NCBI GenBank assembly: GCA_046349435.1
Contig: JAXMCI010000036.1
Span: 1-64,000 of the forward strand
From: JAXMCI01 sp046349435
GTDB taxonomy: Bacteria; Pseudomonadota; Alphaproteobacteria; Dongiales; Dongiaceae
Direction: 5' to 3'
DNA length: 64,000 nucleotides
Shown: piece by piece, positions 27,964-36,132 of the stretch
Numbering within the stretch: position 1 is the stretch's first letter
Layout of the letters: every line of letters begins with the position of its first letter
Notes under the pieces: model-generated
Database searches by the model: none
What the model saw: only the letters and a program-made list of their open reading frames with translations
Told to the model about the DNA's origin: nothing
Program-made: the position numbers and the translations under genes

Positions 27964-29064
27964 ATGACAGATCCCGCCGACCACGTCATCGCCCTCGACG
28001 GCGTCACCAAGCGGTTCGGCGCGACGGTGGCGGTCGATCGCGTGAGCTTCGCGGTCGGCGCCGGCGAGACCGTCTCGCTGCTCGGCCCGAGCGGCTGCGG
28101 CAAGACCACGCTGCTGCGGCTGATCGCCGGCTTCGAGGAGCCGGATGCCGGCGGCATCGAGATCGCCGGCGTGGCGATGGCCGGCAAGCGGCCCTATGAG
28201 CGCAATGTCGGCCTGCTGTTCCAGCACTACGCCCTGTTCCCGCACATGACCGTGGCGGAGAACGTCGCCTACGGCCTGAAGAACCGCGGCTGGCCCAGGG
28301 CCGGCATCCCGGCCCGGGTCGAGGAGATGCTGCGGCTGGTGCAGCTGCCGGGCTTCGAGCGGCGGCGGCCGGGGCAGATGAGCGGCGGCCAGCAGCAGCG
28401 CGTCGCGCTGGCGCGCGTGCTGGCCACCAACCCGGAGCTGGTGCTGCTCGACGAGCCGCTCTCGGCGCTCGACGCCAAGCTGCGCGAGGAGCTGCGGCTG
28501 GAGCTGAAGCGCATCCTGCAGGCGGTCGGCTCGACCACCATCGTGGTGACGCACGACCAGGAGGAGGCGATGAGCCTCGCCGACCGCATCATCGTGATGA
28601 ACCAGGGGCGGATCGAGCAGCAGGGCACCCCCGACGAGATCTACCGGCGCCCGCGCACCGCCTTCGTCGCCGCCTTCCTGGGCCGGGCCAACTGGTTCCA
28701 CGGCCGGCTCGGGGGCCCGGCGCAGGACGGCCTCTGCCGCTTCACCAGCGAGCGCGGCACCGTCCTGTCGGTGCGGCCGCCGGAGCAATCGGCCGCCGCC
28801 GAGCGCTGGAGCGTCTGCGTGCGGCCGGAGCGGGTGACGCTGAGCGCCGGCGAGGCCGCGCCGGCCGGGTCCGGCGAGAACCGGGTCGCCGGGCGCCTCG
28901 TCGAGGTCGTCAACATGGGCGCGCTCTATCACTACGTGATCGACGCCGCCGACGGCCGCATGACGGCCGTCGAGGTCAACCGCGGCGGCGCGGCGCTGCA
29001 GCCCGGCGACGGCGTCTCCCTGGCCTTCCGCGCCGAGGACGGGATCGTGCTCGCCGCGTCCTGA
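27964..29064 (+). CDS. spermidine/putrescine-type ABC ATPase (PotA-like)
   Basis: A 366-residue ATPase with Walker A GPSGCGKTT, Q-loop LLFQHYALFPHMTVAENV, signature MSGGQQQRVALARVL, Walker B LVLLDEPLSALDAKLR and H-loop VTHDQEEAM. A C-terminal TOBE domain (CVRPERVTLS, then VNMGALYHYVIDA) is as expected for PotA. I used ATG 27964; a TTG at 27952 overlaps the permease stop (TTGA) and is possible. It is the last gene of the operon, ending seven bases from the convergent amidohydrolase stop. Confidence 0.92.
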   Translation: MTDPADHVIALDGVTKRFGATVAVDRVSFAVGAGETVSLLGPSGCGKTTLLRLIAGFEEPDAGGIEIAGVAMAGKRPYERNVGLLFQHYALFPHMTVAENVAYGLKNRGWPRAGIPARVEEMLRLVQLPGFERRRPGQMSGGQQQRVALARVLATNPELVLLDEPLSALDAKLREELRLELKRILQAVGSTTIVVTHDQEEAMSLADRIIVMNQGRIEQQGTPDEIYRRPRTAFVAAFLGRANWFHGRLGGPAQDGLCRFTSERGTVLSVRPPEQSAAAERWSVCVRPERVTLSAGEAAPAGSGENRVAGRLVEVVNMGALYHYVIDAADGRMTAVEVNRGGAALQPGDGVSLAFRAEDGIVLAAS

Positions 29065-29071
29065 CCGAACT

Positions 29072-30601
29072 TCAGCGCCGGCGGGCGTCGTCGCCGGCCC
29101 AGCGCTCCATGCCGACATCCTGCAGCGCGGCGCGGCGGTGGATCTCGGCGAGGTACGGCTCGAAGACCCGGTTGCGCCGCTCGATCTCGCCATGGGCGGC
29201 GAGGTAGGCCGGCACGCGCTCGCGCAGCGCGCGCAGCAGCTCCGCCTCGTCGATGCGGGTGAGGCGGCCGTCGCGCAGCACCACCTCGCCGTCGACCATG
29301 ACCAGCTCCAGCGAGCCGCCGTTCTCGGAATAGACGAGGTGGTTGCGGACGTCGTTGAGCGGCGTGAAGGCGAGGCTGTCGGTGCGCAGCACCAGCAGGT
29401 CGGCCTTCTTGCCCACCGCCAGCGAGCCGGTCTCGCGCTCCAGCATCGCGGTCCGCGCGCCGCCGATGGTGGCGGCGCGCAGGATCTCGGCGGCGGTGAC
29501 CCAGCGCGCCGGGTCGGCGCCGGTGGCGCAGTGGATCAGCGCCGCCACCCGCATCACGTCGAACAGGCGCAGCGTGTCGTTGGCGGCGGCACCGTCGGTG
29601 CCGAGCCCGATCGCCACGCCGGCATCGAGCAGCCGGCGCAGCGGCGCGATGCCGGAGCCCAGCTTCTGGTTGGAGATGGCGTTGTGCACCACCGAGGCGC
29701 CGGCCTCGCCGAGCAGCGCGACGTCCTCGTCGCTCGCCCACACCGCGTGGGCGATCGTCACCTTGCGGTCGAGCAGGCCGAGCTCGCGGAGGTGGCGGAT
29801 CGGCGACCGCCCGGCCAGCGCGCCGGCGACCGCCTGGGTCCTGGTCTCCAGCGCGTGCATGTGCAGCGGCACGCGGTGCCGCTCGGCGAGCGCGGCGGCC
29901 GCCTCCAGCAGGTCGGGCGTGCAGCGCTGCGGCGCCGAGGGCGACAGCATGAAGCGCAGCCGCCCGGCGCGGCCGTCGAAGGCGGCGAAGGCGGCGGCGC
30001 AGAACTCGGCATAGTCGCGGCCGCTGACGCGGCGCCCGCCATCGAGCAGGGCCTGCAGCGCCGGCGGCATCACCGCCCGCCCCCAGGGCAGGCTGTCGAG
30101 CGCCGGGATGTTGATCACCGAGCTCGCGACGTTGGCGCGGATACCCGCCGCCTCGTAGGCGGCGAACACCGCGCCGAGCCGGTCGAGCGAGAAGTCCGGC
30201 GGGTCGAAGAACAGGTCGCAGATGGTGGTGACGCCAGCCTTCAACGACTCCGCCGCGACCAGCAGGGAGCGCAGCCGCAGCAGCTCGAGGTCGATCGGCG
30301 GCCCCATCAGGAAGGGGTAGGCGTAGAGCAGCCAGGTCTCCAGCGGCAGGCCGGCATAGCGCCCCTTCCAGAGCTGCTCGCTGGAATGGAGGTGGCCGTT
30401 GACCAGCCCCGGCATGACCAGCCGGTCGCGGCCGTCGATCACCGTGGCGCCCGGCCCCAGGGCGAGATCGGGCCCGAGATCGGGGCCGAGCGCGGCGATG
30501 CGGTCGCCGGCCACCAGCAGGTCGCCCTGCCAGGGCTCGGCGCCGCCCGCGCCCTCCAGGGTGAGCAGCGTGGCGCCGCGGATCAGCGTCTCGCCGGTCA
30601 T
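29072..30601 (-). CDS. amidohydrolase (chlorohydrolase/nucleobase deaminase-like)
   Basis: A 509-residue metal-dependent hydrolase of the ATZ/TRZ branch. Metal ligands are visible in PGLVNGHLHSSEQLW (HxH), PLHMHALETRTQ, TIAHAVWASDED and GLGTDGAAANDTLRLFD. Relatives deaminate or dechlorinate ring compounds such as guanine, cytosine, S-adenosylhomocysteine or triazines. It is the last gene of the nucleoside-transport run and lies eight bases after the VOC-phosphorylase gene, so a nucleobase released by that enzyme is a plausible substrate. At 509 residues it is somewhat longer than the usual 430-470, with an extended region around residues 125-200. Confidence 0.85.
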   Translation of the reverse strand: MTGETLIRGATLLTLEGAGGAEPWQGDLLVAGDRIAALGPDLGPDLALGPGATVIDGRDRLVMPGLVNGHLHSSEQLWKGRYAGLPLETWLLYAYPFLMGPPIDLELLRLRSLLVAAESLKAGVTTICDLFFDPPDFSLDRLGAVFAAYEAAGIRANVASSVINIPALDSLPWGRAVMPPALQALLDGGRRVSGRDYAEFCAAAFAAFDGRAGRLRFMLSPSAPQRCTPDLLEAAAALAERHRVPLHMHALETRTQAVAGALAGRSPIRHLRELGLLDRKVTIAHAVWASDEDVALLGEAGASVVHNAISNQKLGSGIAPLRRLLDAGVAIGLGTDGAAANDTLRLFDVMRVAALIHCATGADPARWVTAAEILRAATIGGARTAMLERETGSLAVGKKADLLVLRTDSLAFTPLNDVRNHLVYSENGGSLELVMVDGEVVLRDGRLTRIDEAELLRALRERVPAYLAAHGEIERRNRVFEPYLAEIHRRAALQDVGMERWAGDDARRR

Positions 30602-30609
30602 CGTCCTGC

Positions 30610-32388
30610 TCAGGGCCGGCGGGTCAGCCGCTCGAGCACGATCGGGCGCGGCGGCGGGGCGGCGTCGCCGATGCGGACGGCAGCGCGGATCCGCTCCGCC
30701 GCCGCCTCGGCACCGGCGGCGTCGCGGGCATGGACGAGGCAGAGCGGCCGGTCCGGCCCGACCGCCTCGCCGGGCTGGGCGAAGGCGGTGAAGCCGACGG
30801 CGAGGTCGATCGGCTCCTCCGGCCGCCGGCGGCCGCCGCCGAGCGCCACCAGCGCCAGCCCGCCCGCCTTGGCGTCCATGCCGGTCACGACGCCGCTGCG
30901 CGCCGGCGCCACCGGCCGCACCACCGGCGCGGCCGGCATGTGCGCCATCGGGTCGGCGACGAAGCCGGCCGGGCCGCCGAGCGCCGCCACCATGGCGCCG
31001 AAGCGCGCGGCGGCGCTGCCATCCTCCAGCCGGCCGCGGGCCAGCGCCTCGCCGGCGGCGCGGTCGGGCTCCAGCCCGGCCATGACGACCATCTCGGATG
31101 TGACCGCCAGCACCAGCTCCAGCACGCGCGGATCGCGGTGCCGGCCGGTGAGGAAGTCGACCGTCTCGACCACCTCGACGGCGGCGCCGACGGATGTACC
31201 GAGCACCGCGTCGAGGTCGGTCAGCAGCATGGTGCTGGGCACGCCGGCGCCGGCGCCGACCGCGGCCATGCTCTCGGCCAGCACGCGGGCCTGATCCACG
31301 TTCGCCATGTAGGCGCCCGAGCCGGAGCCGACGGTGACGACCAGCCCGCTCGGCGCCACCGCCAGCTTCTTCGACATGATCGAGCCGGTGATCAGCGCGA
31401 CGCTCTCGACCGTGGCGGTGACGTCGCGCACCTTGAAGATGATGCGGTCGGCCGGGGCGAGGTCGCGAGTCGGGCCGCTGATCGCGCCGCCGACCGTGCG
31501 CACCACCTCCATGAAGCGCTCGGGCGGCGGCGCGCTGTCATAGCCTTCGATGGCGTCGAGCATGTCGATCTCGCCGCCGCAATAGTCGAGGCCCCAGCCC
31601 GAGAGGTTGGGGACATGCAGGCCGCAGGCGGCGGCGAGCGGCACGACGATCAGCGTGACCTTCTCGTCGCCGACGCCGCCCGAGGAGTGCTTGTCGACGA
31701 TCAGGCGGCGCTCCAGGCCGCTCTCCGACCAGTCCAGCACGCGGCCGGAATCGCGCATCGCCAGCGCCAGCCCGGTGGTCTCGGCCGGGGTCATGCCGCG
31801 CAGGTAGGTCGCCATGGTGAAGGCGCCGATCTGGGCCGGCGCCACGGTGCCGGCGGTGATGCCGCGGACCAGCGCGCCGATCTCCGCGGCGCCGAGCTCG
31901 GCGCCGTCGCGCTTGCGCCGGATCACCTCCTGCGGCAGCAGCGCGGCGGCGGCCGCGGCAGCCGGCTCGAGATCGCCGACCGGGCCGCCCTCGCGCCAGG
32001 CATAGAGCTCCCAGACCTCGCCGTCGGGGCCGGTGAAGTAGCTGCAGCGGGCGTTCCAGGGAAAATCGGCCGGCGGGCCGCGGAAGGCGACGCCGCGCGC
32101 GGCGAGCTGGCGGGAGGCCTCGTCGACGGCGGCCGGCGAGGGCAGCTCGACGGCGATGCAGGCCTGGTGCATGCCGGGCAGGCGCGCGGTGGAGAGGCCG
32201 GTGTGCTGGCCGATATGGTCGATCTCCCAGCAGGCCAGCGTCAGCCCGGCCCCGGAGAAGTCGGCGAAGCCCTCGGCCCGGCGGCGCAGCCGGAAGCCCA
32301 GCAGCCCGGCATAGAAGGCGATGGAGCGCTCGACGTCGGCGCAGAGGATGCAGATGTCGGTGATCGGGTAACGCTGCGCGAACTGCAT
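30610..32388 (-). CDS. VOC domain-thymidine phosphorylase fusion
   Basis: A 592-residue protein in two parts. Residues 1-130 form a glyoxalase/VOC domain (ITDICILCADVERSIAFYAG, then TGPDGEVWELYA). Residues about 150-592 are a pyrimidine-nucleoside phosphorylase with KHSSGGVGD (233-241), LAPADRIIFKVRDVTATVES, ITGSIMSKKLA and the C-terminal VVALGGGRR/DLAVGFTAFAQPG domain. E. coli DeoA has SGRGLGHTGGT with the active-site His; here it is SGWGLDYCGGE (263-273), so the His is Tyr269. Arg and Lys of the active site are kept. A changed substrate or reaction is likely. GGAGAGAG lies before ATG 32388. It sits between nucleoside-type permeases and an amidohydrolase. Confidence 0.88.
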   Translation of the reverse strand: MQFAQRYPITDICILCADVERSIAFYAGLLGFRLRRRAEGFADFSGAGLTLACWEIDHIGQHTGLSTARLPGMHQACIAVELPSPAAVDEASRQLAARGVAFRGPPADFPWNARCSYFTGPDGEVWELYAWREGGPVGDLEPAAAAAAALLPQEVIRRKRDGAELGAAEIGALVRGITAGTVAPAQIGAFTMATYLRGMTPAETTGLALAMRDSGRVLDWSESGLERRLIVDKHSSGGVGDEKVTLIVVPLAAACGLHVPNLSGWGLDYCGGEIDMLDAIEGYDSAPPPERFMEVVRTVGGAISGPTRDLAPADRIIFKVRDVTATVESVALITGSIMSKKLAVAPSGLVVTVGSGSGAYMANVDQARVLAESMAAVGAGAGVPSTMLLTDLDAVLGTSVGAAVEVVETVDFLTGRHRDPRVLELVLAVTSEMVVMAGLEPDRAAGEALARGRLEDGSAAARFGAMVAALGGPAGFVADPMAHMPAAPVVRPVAPARSGVVTGMDAKAGGLALVALGGGRRRPEEPIDLAVGFTAFAQPGEAVGPDRPLCLVHARDAAGAEAAAERIRAAVRIGDAAPPPRPIVLERLTRRP

Positions 32389-32448
32389 GTGACTCTCTCC
32401 GCTTTTCCTCGTCCAGGGAGCACGCCCGCGCTGCCAAGGAACGCTGCC

Positions 32449-33342
32449 CTAGTAGTCCCGCAGCTCGCCGAAGCTCGACGCTGCCTTGGCGCCGCCGCGC
32501 AGCCGGGCGCTGAGCCAGACGCCGGCGACCGTCGCGATGTAGGGCAGGGTCAGCAGCAGGTCGTGCGGGATCCAGTCGCCGAAGGCGATCTGGGCGTGGA
32601 TGCCGAGCGCGCCGACGATGCTGAAGAACAAGGCGGCCGCTGCCGAGCCGATCGGGTGCGCGGCGCCGAAGATGACCGCCGAGAAGCCCATGAAGCCGCG
32701 CCCGGCGGTCATGCCGTAGGCGAAGATCTGCAGGCTGCCCAGCGCCAGCTCGGCGCCGCCCAGCGCGCAGAGCACGCCGCCGAGGCAGAGTGCCACGAGG
32801 CGCATGCGCGACGGGCTGACGCCGACGCTGCGCGCCGCGAAGGGATGCTCGCCGCTGGCCGCCAGCCTGAGGCCGAAGCGGGTCCGCCGCAGCAGCACCC
32901 AGAGCCCGAGCACGACGAAGGGCATCGCCACGACGAGCACCGAGAGCACGCCGAAGGCGCCGAACTCCGGCCCCAGCCGCGGCAGGCCGTAGGGCGCGGT
33001 GACCGAGGCCTGGCTGCCGTAGATCGACTGCACCGCCAGGTCGGTGCCGCCGAGCCCGAGGCCGGTCAGCCCGAGCCCGGCGATGATCGGGTTGGCGCGC
33101 AGCTTCTCGATGACCAGCCAGAGCAGGATCGAGCCGACGACGCAGAGCAGGATGGCGAGCAGCAGCGCCAGCGCCAGCGAGCCGGTCTGCACCAGCCCGA
33201 GCACCGTGGCGCAGGCGCCGGTGATCATCAGCCCCTCGAGGCCGAGATGCCAGACGCCGGCCCGCGCCGCCAGCACGCCCGCCATGGTGACGTAGACGAG
33301 CGGCGTGCCGTAGCGCAGCGTGGCGACGATGAAGTCCTCCAT
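32449..33342 (-). CDS. nucleoside-type ABC permease, second subunit
   Basis: A 297-residue permease of the BmpA-linked (YufQ/NupC-like) branch: VYVTMAGVLAARAGVWHLGLEGLM near the start, an ANPIIAGLGLTGLGLGGTDL segment, and GRGFMGFSAVIFGAAHPIGS toward the end. The ATG at 33342 shares its last base with the preceding TGA (TGATG), showing translational coupling with the first permease. Together they import nucleosides in characterised relatives. Confidence 0.9.
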   Translation of the reverse strand: MEDFIVATLRYGTPLVYVTMAGVLAARAGVWHLGLEGLMITGACATVLGLVQTGSLALALLLAILLCVVGSILLWLVIEKLRANPIIAGLGLTGLGLGGTDLAVQSIYGSQASVTAPYGLPRLGPEFGAFGVLSVLVVAMPFVVLGLWVLLRRTRFGLRLAASGEHPFAARSVGVSPSRMRLVALCLGGVLCALGGAELALGSLQIFAYGMTAGRGFMGFSAVIFGAAHPIGSAAAALFFSIVGALGIHAQIAFGDWIPHDLLLTLPYIATVAGVWLSARLRGGAKAASSFGELRDY

Positions 33343-34403
33343 CAGGCCGCCCGCCGGCTCTCGGCCGCAGGGGCGCGGCGGCGCAGCCGCATCAGCCAGG
33401 CGCCCGGCCCGACCTTGGCGGTGATGAAGAGGGCGATGGCAGCGTTGATGATGTCGATCGCCGCGGCCGGCAGCCCGACCAGCACCGGCAGATAGAGGCC
33501 GGCGGCGGCGAGCCCGCCGAAGAACAGCGCCGCCACGGCGGTGCCGGTGATCGAGAGCCCGGCGACCAGCGCGATCAGGATGGCGGTGAAGCCGTGCGTC
33601 GGCAGGAAGCCGCTGACCAGCCGGCCATTCGGGCCCAGCACCTCGATGGTGCCGGCGAGGCCGGCGAGCCCGCCGCCGATGACGAAGCCGGCCAGCCCGA
33701 GGCGCGACAGCCGGGCGCCCTGCCAGACCACCATGATCGGGTTGCGCCCGGCGAGGCTGGAGAGCACGCCGAAGGCGGTGCGGTTGACCAGCACCCACAT
33801 GCCGAGTCCCACGACCAGCGCGAAGCCGACGATCGAGGGCGACAGCCCGGCCGAGGTCGAGAGGCGGAAGGCGGCGTCGACCGGCCGGCTGGCCATCACC
33901 TGGCCGGTGCCCGACGGGTCCTTGAGCGGCCCGGAGGAGACCCAGATCAGCACCAGCCCGGCGATGAAGTTGCCCATCAGCGTGGTGATCACCTCGTCGG
34001 TGCCGGAGCGCACGCGCAGCAGCCCCGGCCACAGCGCCCAGAGCGCGCCGGCGGCGCTGCCGGCGGCGAAGGCGAGCGGCAGGACCAGCGCCGCCGGCCC
34101 GCCGCGCAGCGCGTCGGCGACGAAGGTGGCGGCGATGGCGCCCATGTAGAACTGGCCCTGGGCGCCGACGTTGAAGTAGCCGCAGCGGAAGGAGAGCACG
34201 ACGCCGCAGGCGGTGATGAAGAGCGGCATCGCCCAGCGCAGGCTGTGCTTCCAGGCATTGGGGTTGAGGAAGGCGCCGTCGGCGATGCTGCGGAACATCT
34301 CCGGCGCCGAGTAGCCCGCCAGCTCGAACAGCAGCCCGCACAGCACCAGCGCCAGCAGCACGAAGCCCAGCGCCCGGCCGATGACCAGGAGGCGGGTCAG
34401 CAT
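33342..34403 (-). CDS. nucleoside-type ABC permease, first subunit
   Basis: A 353-residue permease of the YufP/NupB-like branch with FRCGYFNVGAQGQFYMGAIA, RSGTDEVITTLMGNFIAGL and GFTAILIALVAGLSITGTAVAAL, all family landmarks. I start at ATG 34403 (LTRLLVIGRALG). The frame is open to 34511, but the extra residues (SSRRKPGS...DPGFRRDDS) are just translation of the palindromic repeat at 34430-34510. It sits between the ATPase and the second permease. Confidence 0.9.
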   Translation of the reverse strand: MLTRLLVIGRALGFVLLALVLCGLLFELAGYSAPEMFRSIADGAFLNPNAWKHSLRWAMPLFITACGVVLSFRCGYFNVGAQGQFYMGAIAATFVADALRGGPAALVLPLAFAAGSAAGALWALWPGLLRVRSGTDEVITTLMGNFIAGLVLIWVSSGPLKDPSGTGQVMASRPVDAAFRLSTSAGLSPSIVGFALVVGLGMWVLVNRTAFGVLSSLAGRNPIMVVWQGARLSRLGLAGFVIGGGLAGLAGTIEVLGPNGRLVSGFLPTHGFTAILIALVAGLSITGTAVAALFFGGLAAAGLYLPVLVGLPAAAIDIINAAIALFITAKVGPGAWLMRLRRRAPAAESRRAA

Positions 34404-34429
34404 CGCCGCCACTCTCGCCCGTTCTCTGC

Positions 34430-34510
34430 TGTCATCCCGGCGAAAGCCGGGATCCATGTCTCCGCCCGGGCGATGCGGCACGATGGATCCCGGCTTTCGC
34501 CGGGATGACA
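34430..34510. repeat. perfect 28-base inverted repeat (palindromic element)
   Basis: Bases 34430-34457 (beginning TGTCATCCCGGCGAAAGCCG) are exactly inverted at 34483-34510, around a 25-base loop. The words GTCATCCCGGC and GCCGGGATGAC are typical of dispersed palindromic repeats of alphaproteobacteria and related genomes. It lies in the 142-base gap between the ATPase and permease genes of the nucleoside transporter. There it would form a strong stem-loop in the mRNA and could modulate permease expression relative to the upstream genes. Confidence 0.85.
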
Positions 34511-34545
34511 TTCGGGGGGGCGCCGACGCGACAGCGTGAAGCCCA

Positions 34546-36108
34546 TCACTGCGCCCCCGTCATCGCGGCGCCGACCTCGCCGAGGCGGTAGGGCGGGCGG
34601 AACTCGGCGGCGATGCGGCCGGAGAGCATCACCACCAGCCGGTCGCTGATGTCGAACAGCTCGTCGAGGTCGCTGCTGATCAGCAGCACGCCGCAGCCGC
34701 GCGCGCGGGCCTCGCGCAGCGCCCGCCAGACGAAGGCGGTGGCGCCGACGTCGAGCCCGCGGGTCGGCTGCGCGGCGACGATCAGCGCCGCGTCAGCGTC
34801 GATCTCGCGTGCCAGGATCAGCTTCTGCGCGTTGCCGCCGGAGAGCGAGCCGGCCGGCTGCGTCGTGGCGGCGTAGCGCACGTTCCAGTCCTTGAGCGAG
34901 CGGTCGCAGGCGCGGCGCAGCCCGGCCGGGCTGATCAGCCGCAGCGCGCCGCCGGCGAGCAGCCCGCGCGCCGCCCAGTTCTCCCACAGCGCGCTCGACA
35001 GGCTGAGCCCCTCGCTGTTGCGCTCGAAGGGGATGACGCGCAGCCCGGCGCCGCGGCGGCCGCCGAGCGGCGTGCGGGTGACGTCGGTGCCGGTCAGCCG
35101 GATGCGGCCGTCCTGCAGCTCGGCGAGGTGCGAGAGGGCGCGGACCAGCGTGCGCTGGCCGTTGCCCTCGACGCCGGCGACGCCGACGATCTCGCCGCGC
35201 CCGACCCGCAGGCTGACGCGGTCGAGCGCCGGCCCCTCCGGGTCGGGCCGCGTGCTGACGCCGTCGAGCTCGAGCACCGCCGCGCCTGCGGCCGCGGCAG
35301 AAGGCGCGGCGGGGGCGCCGCTGGTCTCGGCGCTGCCGACCAGCGCCGCCTCGTCGGCGGCCGACAGGCTCGCCTCGGCCTCGGAGCCGACGATCGAGGC
35401 GGCGAGGCGCCGCGCGTCGGTCGCGGATATCGCGATCGGGCCCTCGACCAGCCGGCCGCCGCGCAGCACGGTGACCGTGTCGGCGATGCCGAGCACCTCG
35501 CGGATCTTGTGCAGGATCAGCAGGATGGTGACGCCGGCCTGCTTCAGCCGGCGCAGCCGCTCGAACAGCGTCTCGATGCCGGCCGGCGACAGCACCGCGG
35601 TCGGCTCGTCGAGGATCAGCACGCGCGCCTCGGTGACCAGCGCGCGGGCGATCTCGACGCCCTGCTGCGCCTCGACCGGCAGGTCGCGCACGCGGTCGCC
35701 GAGCCCGACCCGCACGCCGAGCGCGTCGAGATGCTCGCGCCAGCGGCGCTCCAGCCCGCGCCGGGTGAAGATCGGGCGGTGGCGCGTGGCGCCGAACTCC
35801 ATCGCCTCGGCGACGGTGAAGGAGGGCGGCAGGGCGAAGCTCTGATGCACCAGCTCGACCCCGGCGGCGCGGGCGGCGCGGACATGGCCGGTGGCGACGG
35901 CCGTGCCGGCGATGCTGAGGCTGCCGCGCTGCGGCGCGACGATGCCGGCCGCGACCCGGGCGAAGGTCGTCTTCCCCGCGCCGTTCTGGCCGACCACGGC
36001 ATGGATCAGCCGCGGCGCGAAGGCGGCGCTCACCCCGGAGAGCGCCGCGACCTCGCCGTACTGCACGGCGACGTCGCGGCATTCCAGCGCGGGGACGGTC
36101 CCCGACAT
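34546..36108 (-). CDS. nucleoside-type ABC ATPase (two ATP-binding domains)
   Basis: A 520-residue protein with two ABC domains, as in NupA/YufO and sugar-type importers. The first has Walker A GQNGAGKTT and a degenerate signature VEAQQGVEIARALV followed by LILDEPTAVLSP. The second (from about residue 275) has a degenerate Walker A (GVEGNGQRTLVRALS) and signature LSGGNAQKLILAREI. One intact and one degenerate site is normal for this family. It is downstream of the BMP-type binding protein and upstream of the two permeases. Confidence 0.92.
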   Translation of the reverse strand: MSGTVPALECRDVAVQYGEVAALSGVSAAFAPRLIHAVVGQNGAGKTTFARVAAGIVAPQRGSLSIAGTAVATGHVRAARAAGVELVHQSFALPPSFTVAEAMEFGATRHRPIFTRRGLERRWREHLDALGVRVGLGDRVRDLPVEAQQGVEIARALVTEARVLILDEPTAVLSPAGIETLFERLRRLKQAGVTILLILHKIREVLGIADTVTVLRGGRLVEGPIAISATDARRLAASIVGSEAEASLSAADEAALVGSAETSGAPAAPSAAAAGAAVLELDGVSTRPDPEGPALDRVSLRVGRGEIVGVAGVEGNGQRTLVRALSHLAELQDGRIRLTGTDVTRTPLGGRRGAGLRVIPFERNSEGLSLSSALWENWAARGLLAGGALRLISPAGLRRACDRSLKDWNVRYAATTQPAGSLSGGNAQKLILAREIDADAALIVAAQPTRGLDVGATAFVWRALREARARGCGVLLISSDLDELFDISDRLVVMLSGRIAAEFRPPYRLGEVGAAMTGAQ

Positions 36109-36132
36109 GGGCGAGCGCCGCCCGCGGCTTTC

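Noticed and set aside
33342..34511. Longer start for the first nucleoside permease
   Set aside because: The added residues are translation of the palindromic repeat at 34430-34510; ATG 34403 matches family members.
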